Assembly (NCBI GenBank): GCA_029260495.1
Contig: JAJDDD010000009.1
Coordinates: forward strand, 186,001 to 250,000
DNA: 64,000 nt
Origin: Phycisphaerales bacterium
GTDB lineage: Bacteria > Planctomycetota > Phycisphaerae > Phycisphaerales > UBA1924
Reading direction: 5' to 3'
The notes under the pieces are model-generated. The model was not told the origin of the DNA and did no database searches. It was given only the letters and a program-made list of their open reading frames with translations. The translations under genes were made by a program, and so were the position numbers. Shown in pieces: positions 50,186-58,600 of this stretch (within the stretch, counting starts at the first letter, position 1; each line of letters starts with the position of its first letter).

Positions 50186-51127
50186 ATGATTTTGCACCGA
50201 ACCTTCTCGACCCAGCGCCTGTCCAGGGCCGCCGCCGTCATCGCTGTTTTTCTTGTCACCGCCGCCGTCTCAGCCGCTGGCGTTCTCATCACCCCATCCA
50301 TCGAAGTAGGCGTTTCCTATGCGTATGGCGTCTCGCTTGAGATCAGCCTTCAGCAGGATGGTGTGCCGGCCGGCCAAATCTCGCAGGCCTCGCAGGTGAA
50401 GATCACAATCACCGAAGTCGCCGATGACGGCGCCGCCAAGGCCCGCCTCACATTCAGCAATCTCGCGATGCACCTCGAAACCGACGAGCACTCCCTCGAC
50501 ATGCTCTGGCTTCCCGATCAACCCGCCGGCGCCGAAGATGAAGCCGATGACGCCACCGCCGCTTTCGCTAAGATCGGCCAGGCAATCGTTGACAGCGTCA
50601 TCGATCTCAATATCGCGACCGATGGAGCTGTCGAATACGGCGGAGGGTTGGAGAAGCTCACCGAACTGCTTGGCGCCCAGGATGCGTTCGGCCCCGAGGC
50701 GCTCGGTGTCTTTGCTCCGGGTCAGATTCCAGATGTCTTCAGCCCCATCTTCACCGCTGACAAACTCGCCGGCGCCGTGCATGACAAAGGCGATGGCTGG
50801 CAGACAGAACGACGTGTGCAAGCAGGGCCCGCGGGTTCCTTGGTCTTCACAACGGATTGGGTTGTTGTGCAGGCGTCGCCGGAATCCGTCAGCTACCAGG
50901 GCGCCGAGTCTGTTGAAGTCGCTCGTCCCGAGACGGTTGAGTCCACCACTCCCGTCTTCAATGTCACCGAGCATGAAGGCAAGGTTCGGGCCGAGTGGAA
51001 CGCTGCTGCCGGACTTCTAAAAAATCGTGAATCTCAGCGAACTATCGCATGGATGGTCACGATGGGCGACATCACCATTGCGCAGGATCAAACCGCGGTT
51101 TTGCGCCTTACTCTGCATGAGGGTTGA
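50186..51127 (+). CDS. Exported protein of unknown function (DUF6263-like?)
   Basis: A 313-residue protein with a signal peptide ending near 'TAAVSAAG'; AGGAGAG lies just before ATG 50186. The mature part is beta-rich: 'GVSYAYGVSLEISLQQDGVP', 'VKITITEVADDGAAKARLTF', 'GPAGSLVFTTDWVVVQ', 'DQTAVLRLTLHEG'. Alternation of long strands with a central acidic helix (residues ~115-150) resembles the DUF6263-type exported proteins frequent in planctomycetes, but I cannot confirm membership. No catalytic motif is seen. The 3' end overlaps the convergent flippase-like gene by 20 nt. Confidence 0.65.
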   Translation: MILHRTFSTQRLSRAAAVIAVFLVTAAVSAAGVLITPSIEVGVSYAYGVSLEISLQQDGVPAGQISQASQVKITITEVADDGAAKARLTFSNLAMHLETDEHSLDMLWLPDQPAGAEDEADDATAAFAKIGQAIVDSVIDLNIATDGAVEYGGGLEKLTELLGAQDAFGPEALGVFAPGQIPDVFSPIFTADKLAGAVHDKGDGWQTERRVQAGPAGSLVFTTDWVVVQASPESVSYQGAESVEVARPETVESTTPVFNVTEHEGKVRAEWNAAAGLLKNRESQRTIAWMVTMGDITIAQDQTAVLRLTLHEG

Positions 51128-52100
51128 TTTCGATCTCTGCCTTTGTGCCCGCCGCCGCTTCGCGGTTCCCGTGTTTAGCAAACAACCCTTTCGGCGCCAG
51201 GTACAGGAACCCGAGTGCAGACAACGCGCTGTTGGCGATAAGCTCGGCCGCCGTCACGGTCAGCGCCATTGCTGCAAAAATATCAATCTTGAGTCCGGTT
51301 TCTGAAAACGCAGCTCCCGCGCCGAGAACCGCCACCTCACGCACTCCCAGCGCCCCAGCTGGGGAAACTACCCCCGTCAGAAAATACGCGCTCGCAAGTA
51401 AAAGCGATTGTGTCGCTGACGTCGGAACGTCAAGCGCCCACGCCGCGATGTAAAAACGACCAGCCACCGCGAGCACGTCCGCTGCACGCAGCACAATCGC
51501 AACCAGAACGTGGGGCAAGCTCCGAAGCAACTCACTCACACCGAGCGTGAGCGCGTCCAACCGCGTGTGCGCAGAGACAAGCCGAGCGCCCACAACACAA
51601 CCGGCGGTTGAAATCGCCACGCCCACAATCGTGATCACCCACCACACCAGCACCGATCCGCCCCAGAACATACTCGCCAGCGCGATCGGCCCCAGCACGC
51701 CAACCGTCGTCCCAGCGAGCGCTGCAAACCACGCGATCAACAGGCGATAGGGCAGCCCATCCAATCTGCGATGCGCCGCGACGCGAACAATCGCTGAAAC
51801 CTTGAAGGGCAGCACATTCAGTCCCGTCGCCAGTGCATTGACGCCCATCACATGTGCAAAGGGCACGTTCCTTGCTGAGCGCAGAATCGCGAAAAACGCG
51901 CCTCCGTTGAAGAGCACGCTGAGGCAGGCAAGCCCAATGAGGCCCGCCGGCGCCACCGGGCCACCGTCAAAGAGCGCCGCCAGACTCTGGCGCGTCTCAT
52001 CGTCTCGAAACGCCAGATACATGCTCCACCCCAGGAACCCGAGCCCGATAACAAACGCCGCACTTTGGATCCCGATCGCCACTGGCCCCATCTGCCACAC
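51108..52100 (-). CDS. Flippase-like integral membrane protein (UPF0104/LPG synthase TM-like)
   Basis: A 330-residue polytopic protein with about eight hydrophobic helices. 'GVNALATGLNVLPFKVSAIV' and 'SPAGALGVREVAVLGAGAAF' match the two conserved stretches of the lysylphosphatidylglycerol synthetase TM/UPF0104 (AglD-like) family, the latter being the P-x-G-x-G-x-RE motif. Members are thought to move lipid-linked sugars or phospholipids. GTG 52100 or ATG 52091 could start it; neither has a good ribosome site. No obvious operon partner. Confidence 0.75.
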   Translation of the reverse strand: MWQMGPVAIGIQSAAFVIGLGFLGWSMYLAFRDDETRQSLAALFDGGPVAPAGLIGLACLSVLFNGGAFFAILRSARNVPFAHVMGVNALATGLNVLPFKVSAIVRVAAHRRLDGLPYRLLIAWFAALAGTTVGVLGPIALASMFWGGSVLVWWVITIVGVAISTAGCVVGARLVSAHTRLDALTLGVSELLRSLPHVLVAIVLRAADVLAVAGRFYIAAWALDVPTSATQSLLLASAYFLTGVVSPAGALGVREVAVLGAGAAFSETGLKIDIFAAMALTVTAAELIANSALSALGFLYLAPKGLFAKHGNREAAAGTKAEIEINPHAE

Positions 52101-52440
52101 CCGGTGAAGCTGCGCGAGCAGCCCGCGCGGAGCATGAAGCCCTTCGCTGGCCGAGGTGTCGCTGGGTGGTGGAGCGTCCTGCGTGATTGCCGCGATCCTA
52201 TCCGGCGGAGGTCAGGGGAATTCCCTGCTTTGGTCAATTCTGGGGTCTTCAGGGGGTTACGGGCGACCGGCTGATTCGAAAATGTGGAATATTACTCCTC
52301 GATGGAGTGGGGAGTGTGGTGTACTATCCAAGGTCTTAGAGAGAGTACGGGATGTCGGTGTAGCCAATATGTGGGGGGCGAGTCGTCGGCATCCAAATTT
52401 CGTCCGAAAACTGATTTTATCTTGGAAAAGAGGAAGAGCT
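52101..52440. other. 340-bp divergent gap
   Basis: It separates the flippase-like gene (minus) and the TPR/dockerin gene (plus), and so holds two promoters. No clear -35/-10 pair or gene was recognised. The frame of the downstream gene is open back to 52156, but the encoded sequence is not protein-like. Confidence 0.5.
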
Positions 52441-54036
52441 ATGAGGAATGCTTCCGTGCTGGCCGTTCTTGGCGTCGCTAGCTGTTGTCTGATGGTCGCC
52501 GAACTTGGCGCCGGCAATGCTTCGACCGAGGCGCCCACTTTGCAAACTGTTTCAAACGATGTGCTTCAGGGCTTGCGCGCCGCGGTTGACGCCAATCCTG
52601 AGTCAGCGTCCACTCGCGCACGTCTCGGATATCTGCTCCAGGAAGCCGGTCGGCATGACGAAGCGGCGATACAACTCCAGGAGGCCCATCGCCTGGATCC
52701 GACTCTCGGATTTGATCCTGCCCCCTCAACCCCCGGCCTGCAACGCGGGCTTGGCTCAACGGGCCCGGATGTGTGGGTTTGCGATCTGCCCGCCACCCAG
52801 CACTGGTCAACCAGCGGCGCTGTCAATGGTTTCCGCGCCTATTCCATCGCAACCACCAGCGCCAACGGCGGCGACGAGATCCTTACCTGGGATCCGGACA
52901 CCATCGAACATCCCGCGATCTCCCAGAACATGTACCGATACAGCAACGGTCGACTCACCCAGATCGGAATGTCCTGGTTGAAACACGGGTTCTGCGCTCT
53001 TCAGAACTCCGGCTGCGGCAACTGTCAGGGCGGCGGCTTCGGTTGCCCCACGCTGCTCAACCCCGGCTGCTCCGATCCTTATGACGCGAGTCTTAATGGC
53101 ACACAGTTCCGTCTTGGACCGCATGCCGAAGTCAACGCCACCAGCGGCGTCTTCACGTTGCCCCACGCCGTCCCCAACGGAACGGGCACGCTCGACGGTC
53201 GCCTTCAGGTTCTCGAAGCGGATCTCACCACCCCCGGCGCGCTGTACCTCATCGAAGGTCAGTACATCCATGTCCAGGATGCCACTGCAGGCAACGAAGA
53301 CAACAACGCCTCCTGGCGCCCTGTCACTGTCAATGGCAGCTTCTCGCTGAGCTTCGCCGGAGCAACACGCCAGCGCGAGCAGGCCATCCAGGCCTGGGCC
53401 GAGTTTGAAGCTGGCGTCACGATCCAGGACGTCGATGTCCCCGCCGATGGGCGATTCACGATCGCTCACAAAGCGAGCGACAACGGCGACGGCACCTGGC
53501 GCTACGAGTACGCCATCCACAACATGAACTCCGACAAGTCCGGCCAGGCCTTCGGTGTCCCCGTTCCTGACGGCGTCACCATCACCAACGCCGGCTTCCA
53601 CAGCCCGCCCTATCACTCCGGTGACGGCATGGGCGGCGTCAACTTCTCCGGCACACCCTGGGCAACTTCGATGGTTTCGGGTAACTTCGTTTGGTCTACC
53701 AACACCGAAGCGACCGACCCCAATGCCAACGCTCTGCGCTGGGGAACGATGTACAACTTCTGGTTCGACGCTGACACCGCGCCGACAACCGCGAACGCTA
53801 CGCTTCAGCTCTTCAAGGGCGGCGGCTTTGTCAACGCGAGCGTCGCTGCTCCTGAAGCCGGCGTCGTGTCCTGCGCCGCAGACTTCGATGGCGACGGCAA
53901 CGTTGGTGCTTCCGACTTCGCCGCGCTTCTCGGCTCCTGGGGTGGCTCGGGCATCCCGCAAGACCTGGACGGTGACGGAAACGTCGGCTCCGGCGATCTT
54001 GCGCTCCTCCTCGGTTCATGGGGGCCGTGCGTCTGA
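52441..54036 (+). CDS. Secreted protein with N-terminal TPR-like unit and two dockerin-like repeats
   Basis: A 531-residue protein. GAGGAAGAG directly precedes ATG 52441, and 'MRNASVLAVLGVASCCLMVA' is a signal peptide. Residues ~40-85 form one TPR-like pair ('TRARLGYLLQEAGRHDEAAI'). A large beta-rich region with Cys-rich 'GFCALQNSGCGNCQGGGFGC' follows; its 'AEVNATSGVFTLPHAVPNGT' and 'SDNGDGTWRYEYAIHNMNSD' stretches look like a beta-sandwich adhesin. It ends with 'DFDGDGNVGASDFAALLGSWG' and 'DLDGDGNVGSGDLALLLGSWG', full two-repeat dockerin-like tail as in the 15962-17569 protein. Function unknown; likely surface-attached. Confidence 0.75.
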   Translation: MRNASVLAVLGVASCCLMVAELGAGNASTEAPTLQTVSNDVLQGLRAAVDANPESASTRARLGYLLQEAGRHDEAAIQLQEAHRLDPTLGFDPAPSTPGLQRGLGSTGPDVWVCDLPATQHWSTSGAVNGFRAYSIATTSANGGDEILTWDPDTIEHPAISQNMYRYSNGRLTQIGMSWLKHGFCALQNSGCGNCQGGGFGCPTLLNPGCSDPYDASLNGTQFRLGPHAEVNATSGVFTLPHAVPNGTGTLDGRLQVLEADLTTPGALYLIEGQYIHVQDATAGNEDNNASWRPVTVNGSFSLSFAGATRQREQAIQAWAEFEAGVTIQDVDVPADGRFTIAHKASDNGDGTWRYEYAIHNMNSDKSGQAFGVPVPDGVTITNAGFHSPPYHSGDGMGGVNFSGTPWATSMVSGNFVWSTNTEATDPNANALRWGTMYNFWFDADTAPTTANATLQLFKGGGFVNASVAAPEAGVVSCAADFDGDGNVGASDFAALLGSWGGSGIPQDLDGDGNVGSGDLALLLGSWGPCV

Positions 54037-54066
54037 TCGATTCAGATCACATTCTTTGAAATAAAA

Positions 54067-54104
54067 AAGGCTCGGCGTTTACACGTCGGGCCTTTTCTTA
54101 TTTT
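54067..54104 (+). terminator. Intrinsic terminator of the TPR/dockerin gene
   Basis: A 12-bp stem with two G-T pairs (AAGGCTCGGCGT, 54067-54078, with ACGTCGGGCCTT, 54083-54094) has a TTAC loop and is followed by TTCTTATTTT. It lies 30 bp after the stop. Confidence 0.85.
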
Positions 54105-54147
54105 GTCGCCTTGTCGCGCCGCGATCGTGCGCCCATCGGCGTGTCGC

Positions 54148-54537
54148 TTACGCCGCCAGCGAGTAGCGTCCCGTCGCGATCTTCTTTCGCAGCGCTTCGA
54201 GATCTCCCTCGCGGCAGAATCGCGTGAACACCGCCGCCAGCCTCACTGGCCCAAGCTCATCTTCATCTTCAATCCACACCACATTCGCGAAAGCAAACAC
54301 AGATCGCCGTGATGTGCTTCGCTCATAGGCGCTCTGGGGCAGATCAAGGCGCATCGCGATGGGAGTTCCGGGTTCGATTGCCCGGTCAAGCTCAAACTGC
54401 ACGCCGCCCTCTGAAATGTCGTAGGCATGCCCTTCCCACTCAAACTCATCAGAGTCCAGCGTTCGCACAAGCAGCCGCGAGTACATCGCCGGCAAGTCAT
54501 ACCGGTCGAAGCGTCTTCGTTCGTTATCGACGTGCAT
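54148..54537 (-). CDS. PilZ-domain protein
   Basis: A 129-residue single-domain PilZ protein. The c-di-GMP signatures are present: an Arg-rich 'ERRRFDRYDL' (RxxxR) and 'YDISEGGVQFEL' (D/NxSxxG). ATG 54537 has AGGAG 9 nt upstream; in-frame codons up to 54690 would only add a polar tail. It would bind c-di-GMP and act by protein contact. It is 153 bp downstream of the Fur-family gene on the same strand. Target unknown. Confidence 0.85.
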   Translation of the reverse strand: MHVDNERRRFDRYDLPAMYSRLLVRTLDSDEFEWEGHAYDISEGGVQFELDRAIEPGTPIAMRLDLPQSAYERSTSRRSVFAFANVVWIEDEDELGPVRLAAVFTRFCREGDLEALRKKIATGRYSLAA

Positions 54538-54690
54538 GTTTGCATGCTCCTGGGAGCAGACCGCCTGCAACGCAGGCCCGGCCTGCATGTGCTGGAACTC
54601 CACAGAACCCGATATCGAGCCGTCCTGTCGCCGACTTAATCGCGCAAACCTATTTTGTCGTTGTAAGCGCCACAGCGGGGCTACGTCCAC

Positions 54691-55110
54691 CTAAAAATCC
54701 GCGTCAACATGCAACGCGATATCGACCCGCTTCACGCTGACGCCGAGTCTTCCCTCAATCTCAGCGATGGTCTCCGCAGACAGGCTCTTGAGCAGTCGAA
54801 TACCCAAATCCGAGGGCACATCATGCACATCTCCCGAAATGGTTGTCAGATGTAGATGATCGCTGAGGTCGGCATCGTATCGCGCCCCGCCTTCCGTAGA
54901 AGGAAGCTTTCGGCAAAGGCCATGCTCACAAAATGTTTCCAGCGTGTTGTAGACAGTCGCCCGGCTAAGCACACACTGAGATGTCTTCACCGTCCGAAAA
55001 AGCTCTTCCGCCGTCGGATGTCGTTTTGACATCGCCAAAGCTTCGTACACCTCAAGCCGCTGCCGTGTGCAACGAAGCCCCTGTGAGTTAAACAGCTCTT
55101 TCGTTTCCAC
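54691..55110 (-). CDS. Fur-family regulator lacking the structural zinc cysteines
   Basis: A 139-residue Fur/PerR/Zur-type protein. The winged helix is 'GLRCTRQRLEVYEALAMSKR', 'HPTAEELFRTV' and 'LSRATVYNTLETFCEHGLCR'. The dimerisation domain keeps 'DHLHLTTISGDVHDVPSDLG', where His-rich metal site 1 should be followed by CxxC; both Cys are missing ('TTISGD'). Length is typical. The zinc ribbon is thus lost, and metal or peroxide sensing may differ from Fur or PerR. Alternatively it could be a peroxide sensor using His/Asp alone. It is 96 bp from the PilZ-REC hybrid gene (same strand). Confidence 0.8.
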   Translation of the reverse strand: METKELFNSQGLRCTRQRLEVYEALAMSKRHPTAEELFRTVKTSQCVLSRATVYNTLETFCEHGLCRKLPSTEGGARYDADLSDHLHLTTISGDVHDVPSDLGIRLLKSLSAETIAEIEGRLGVSVKRVDIALHVDADF

Positions 55111-55206
55111 AGCCGACCTACGCCTCCTTAGTGTCTGGGGAGACTATAGCGCCTCACCGACGAAGGCGCCCGGCATCCTTCTTCCGGCAGGTTATATATG
55201 GGCGAT

Positions 55207-56358
55207 TCAGCCTGCTTTTTTCTCCGCCGGCGTCCCCGCCCGCAGACGCCCAGCCATCGAACTCAACCGCCGAAGCTCCGACATCGACTCCTCAATCGAG
55301 CAGGACGCGTCGAGCGCCGTGACTGCTCGCCTCGCCACCTCTGATAGCTGTGGAAACCCGTACCCCGACGCGGACCCCTTGTAGGACTGACACGCCGCCC
55401 GAACGTCATCAATTTCGCCCGCTGCGATCGAATCTTCCAGCTTCCGCGCGGTGGTTCCCACTGTTTCCAGATACTGCTCCACCATTTTCGCCATGTTTTC
55501 GTCGGCCGCCATCGTGGAGAAAATCTCTTTGCTCCCATCAGCTGCGTCGCCAATCATGTGTGACACCACCGAAAGCAGAGTCGAGGTGTCGTACGGTTTG
55601 TGGAGCATCTTCTCAGCTCCCGCATCGAGCGCCTCTTTCCCACGTGTCGCTGCCGACTCCGCAGTCAATGCGAGGATCGAACGCGAAAACCCTTCCTGAA
55701 TCATTTTTGTAATGGGCTCGACGGTGTCGTCACCGTCCACGTCCACGATCGCCATGTCAAACGACTGCCGCTTCAGCAAGTCCACCGCCGCCCCGATCGC
55801 CGACACTCGCACCGGATCAAGCCCTGTAGCTTTCAAATGATGCTCCAGAAGCATGGCTTCTGCGTCATCGCTGACCAGGCACAGCGCTTCACCGTGAATC
55901 TGCGGAATCTCGAATGATGCCGCATTATCGCCTACAAGCGGCGTCTCTCCAGGGTCTACAAAATCCAGCAGATCCAGCTTCTCGAACAACGCCACACCGA
56001 TCTCATGGACGACGCCCTCGACATGCCGACACATCACAACCTTCCCGTGAACCTCTACACCGCCTCCATGCATCTTCGGCAGCACAGCGCGTACTTCTGT
56101 GTTGTTGTGAAGGAACCCCGAGTGCAGAAACGATATTCCTCCAGAGGAAAGGTTTCGTGTGGAGACAATAAAGTTGCCCACACCACCTCCGGGATGAAAA
56201 ATGCGCAGCGCCACGTTGTGCAGTTGATAGTCAATTCGCGGGCTTTCCCGTCGCGTATCCTCCGCGCCAACGCGCGACTCATCGGTCAATCGCTTCAGGA
56301 GTTGCGTTCGCTTGTTGTCTGAAATTCGAAGCGATTTTTGATAGTCTCGTGCGCTCAT
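55207..56358 (-). CDS. PilZ-REC-HPt hybrid signalling protein
   Basis: A 383-residue protein. Domains in order: PilZ (~37-128) with 'RRESPRIDY' and 'RNLSSGGISFL'; REC (~157-270) with acidic pair in 'LVSDDAEAML', phospho-Asp206 in 'MAIVDVDGD', Thr in 'LALTAES' and Lys254 in 'LHKPYD'; and an HPt-like helical bundle (~280-375) where the active motif reads 'CQSYKGSASGYG'. The canonical HxLKGS His is a Gln (Q324), so this HPt cannot carry phosphate in the usual way. It may integrate c-di-GMP and phosphorylation signals and act as a binding or decoy module. The start (ATG 56358) is uncertain; ATG 56367 is possible. Confidence 0.8.
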   Translation of the reverse strand: MSARDYQKSLRISDNKRTQLLKRLTDESRVGAEDTRRESPRIDYQLHNVALRIFHPGGGVGNFIVSTRNLSSGGISFLHSGFLHNNTEVRAVLPKMHGGGVEVHGKVVMCRHVEGVVHEIGVALFEKLDLLDFVDPGETPLVGDNAASFEIPQIHGEALCLVSDDAEAMLLEHHLKATGLDPVRVSAIGAAVDLLKRQSFDMAIVDVDGDDTVEPITKMIQEGFSRSILALTAESAATRGKEALDAGAEKMLHKPYDTSTLLSVVSHMIGDAADGSKEIFSTMAADENMAKMVEQYLETVGTTARKLEDSIAAGEIDDVRAACQSYKGSASGYGFPQLSEVARRAVTALDASCSIEESMSELRRLSSMAGRLRAGTPAEKKAG

Positions 56359-56520
56359 GCCACGCATATCGGCTTGCCCGAGGCAAGCTCTTTGCCCGCC
56401 CAAGCTTCCGGGTGCGTTTCCCCACCGGCGCAATCGAACTCAATCTCCCAGTCTGACGTTTTCAATCCCTTCTTCAGCAGCTGCGATATCGGACTGCCTA
56501 TCCTTCCGTTTCACACCCCT

Positions 56521-57258
56521 ATGCGCCACGATCCCAACGAAATCCTCTGCGAAGCTTGCGGCTACTCCATCGACGCCCTGCCAACAGACGCGCCCTGCCC
56601 CGAATGCGGCCGCCCCGCGAGCGAATCTTCACCATCACGCCGCACCGGCAGCCCCTGGCAACAACAACCCGGATTCCGCACATGGGCCCGCACCGCGCTC
56701 GCCTTCGTATTCTGGCGCAGCGATGTTTGGGACAGCGTCCGAATCGAGAACGACGTGAGCCGGGGCTTACTGATAACGAACGTGTTTCTGGCCGCTGTCA
56801 TCTACGTGGTGCTCCGGACGGTTTCCTTCGGTGGGCATGAAATCTATCCCGACCTGATGGTTTCGATTCCATTGATTGTCGTAGTGTTCCTAGTGGTTTT
56901 TCATCTTTCAAGACTCGAAGAGATTGGCATCCGCTTCTTTGCTCGTCGGCACGGCTGGCGCACCACCTCCGAAGTCTCATCCGCTGTCGTCGGACACGCT
57001 TCCATCGGCTGGCTCGCCGGTGTCTTATTTATGAGCGCCCTCATCGCCGTCGTAATAGTCATCGAACATGTAGCCGGGTATGGGCTCTTCACACGCGGCG
57101 ACGGCGTCCTTTTCCTCCTCATCGCCGCCGACCTCCTCCTCCCCATGCTCTGGTTCGAGTCCCTCGTTTACATCGGCTGGCGCCGCACACGCTACGCGAA
57201 CCACCCAACCCAAACCCCCGTAGCACAACCGACGGCGCCCCCCTCCAACCGCGGATAA
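56521..57258 (+). CDS. Membrane protein with N-terminal zinc ribbon
   Basis: A 245-residue protein. The first 35 residues are a zinc ribbon 'ILCEACGYSIDALPTDAPCP' plus 'ECGRPASE' (CX2C...CX2C). Then four or five hydrophobic segments ('LLITNVFLAAVIYVVLRTVS', 'LMVSIPLIVVVFLVVFHLSR', 'WLAGVLFMSALIAVVIVIEH', 'GVLFLLIAADLLLPMLWFES'), ending in a Pro/Thr tail. This ribbon-plus-membrane plan is common among planctomycete proteins of unknown function. No SD before ATG 56521. It ends 11 bp before ispG and may be cotranscribed with it. Confidence 0.65.
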   Translation: MRHDPNEILCEACGYSIDALPTDAPCPECGRPASESSPSRRTGSPWQQQPGFRTWARTALAFVFWRSDVWDSVRIENDVSRGLLITNVFLAAVIYVVLRTVSFGGHEIYPDLMVSIPLIVVVFLVVFHLSRLEEIGIRFFARRHGWRTTSEVSSAVVGHASIGWLAGVLFMSALIAVVIVIEHVAGYGLFTRGDGVLFLLIAADLLLPMLWFESLVYIGWRRTRYANHPTQTPVAQPTAPPSNRG

Positions 57259-57269
57259 CATCACCTGCC

Positions 57270-58562
57270 ATGAACCCCAGACAACCAACCAGACAAGTCA
57301 CCATCGGCGATGATCGCGTCGGATTCATCCGCATCGGGGGCGGCCTGCCCGATGCCTCCGGCGCCCCTACCGACCTCGCCCCCGTCGCTGTCCAGACCAT
57401 GACCGCAGGCTACACCCACGATGTCGCTCGCTGCGTCGCAGAGATCAACAAACTCGCCGCCGCCGGCGCCGATGTCGTCCGTGTTGCTGTCCCCCAAAAG
57501 AAAGACACCGACGCGCTCAAAGAGATCATCCCGCAGGTCAGTGTTCCCATCGTCGCCGATGTCCACTTTCACTACAAGAGAGCCCTCGAAGCAGTCGAAG
57601 CCGGCGTCCACAAAATCCGCCTGAATCCCGGCAACATCGCCGACCGCGCTCAGGTCAATGAAGTCATCGACGCCTGCAAAGAGCGCAACCTTCCCATCCG
57701 TGTCGGCGTCAACGAAGGCTCCATTATCGAGCGCAAAGACAAACAGATCCGCAAAACCGAGCTTGGCAAGTTCTTCGACCAGCACAAACAAGGCCACCTG
57801 CTCGCACTCATGATCGCCAAGCTCGAAGAATACCTCGACATCTTCGCCGAGCGCGACTTCCACGATGTCGTCATCAGCGCCAAGTCCATGGACGCTGCCT
57901 TCTGCGTCGATGTCTACTCCGAAATTTCCAGGCGTTTCGACTATCCGCTCCACCTCGGCGTCACCCACGCTGGCACACGCGAAACCGGCGCCATCCGCTC
58001 CATCGCTGCGCTCTCCGCCCTCCTCTGCTCCGGCGTCGGCGACACACTCCGCATCAGCTACGCTTCCGATCCCGTCTATGAAGTCGAAGACGGTCTTGAG
58101 CTCCTCTATTCCCTCAGCCTGCGCGAGCGCGTTGGCATCGACCTCATCGCCTGCCCAACCTGCGGCCGCATTCAGGTGGATCTCTTCACACTCGTTCAGG
58201 ATGTTCGCAAGAAACTCGCTGAGATCGAAATCCCCATGAAAGTCGCAGTCATGGGCTGCGTAGTCAACGGCCCCGGCGAAGCCGAAGGCGCCGACGTCGC
58301 AGTCTTCGCTGGCGATCGTCGCGGCATCATCTACGTTCAGGGCGAGCGCGTCGCCAATGTCAGCGAAGCCGAAATACTCGATCGCCTCCACGCCGAATGC
58401 GTCAAACTGCAGGAGAGCGTCCGCGCCGGAGACGCCAAGCTTGGCGAAAAAGTCGTCGAGATCATTCCTCCCGATCCGATCGGAGAGCTTGGCTCGGGCT
58501 TCGAAAAAATCGCAACGGGCCGTGTCGAAAGCCGCTCCGAACTCACCGTTGGCAAAAGCTGA
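57270..58562 (+). CDS. ispG: 4-hydroxy-3-methylbut-2-enyl diphosphate synthase
   Basis: A 430-residue IspG/GcpE. Starts 'RQPTRQVTIGDDRVGFIRIG'; 'VAVQTMTAGYTHDV', 'PIVADVHFHYKRALEAVEAG', 'VHKIRLNPGNIAD' and 'PIRVGVNEGSI' build the TIM barrel. The [4Fe-4S] domain uses 'IACPTCGRIQVDL' and 'MGCVVNGPGEAEGADVAVFAG' (split), with the third Cys in 'MGCVVNGPGE'. It reductively opens ME-cPP in the MEP isoprenoid pathway. It is 11 bp after the zinc-ribbon membrane gene and 38 bp before ggt, all in one direction. Confidence 0.95.
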   Translation: MNPRQPTRQVTIGDDRVGFIRIGGGLPDASGAPTDLAPVAVQTMTAGYTHDVARCVAEINKLAAAGADVVRVAVPQKKDTDALKEIIPQVSVPIVADVHFHYKRALEAVEAGVHKIRLNPGNIADRAQVNEVIDACKERNLPIRVGVNEGSIIERKDKQIRKTELGKFFDQHKQGHLLALMIAKLEEYLDIFAERDFHDVVISAKSMDAAFCVDVYSEISRRFDYPLHLGVTHAGTRETGAIRSIAALSALLCSGVGDTLRISYASDPVYEVEDGLELLYSLSLRERVGIDLIACPTCGRIQVDLFTLVQDVRKKLAEIEIPMKVAVMGCVVNGPGEAEGADVAVFAGDRRGIIYVQGERVANVSEAEILDRLHAECVKLQESVRAGDAKLGEKVVEIIPPDPIGELGSGFEKIATGRVESRSELTVGKS

Positions 58563-58600
58563 ATGCCGCGCTTCGATCAATCCATGAAGGGAGTCACGCC

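Noticed and set aside
52807-53961. A 384-residue minus-strand open frame
   Set aside because: Antisense to the TPR/dockerin gene with signal peptide and strong ribosome site; low-complexity, no motif.
57261-58580. A 439-residue open frame on the minus strand covering ispG
   Set aside because: Antisense to a complete, highly conserved ispG; composition rich in Asp, Glu, Gly and Ala as expected from the mirrored codon bias. No start signal or homologous motif.
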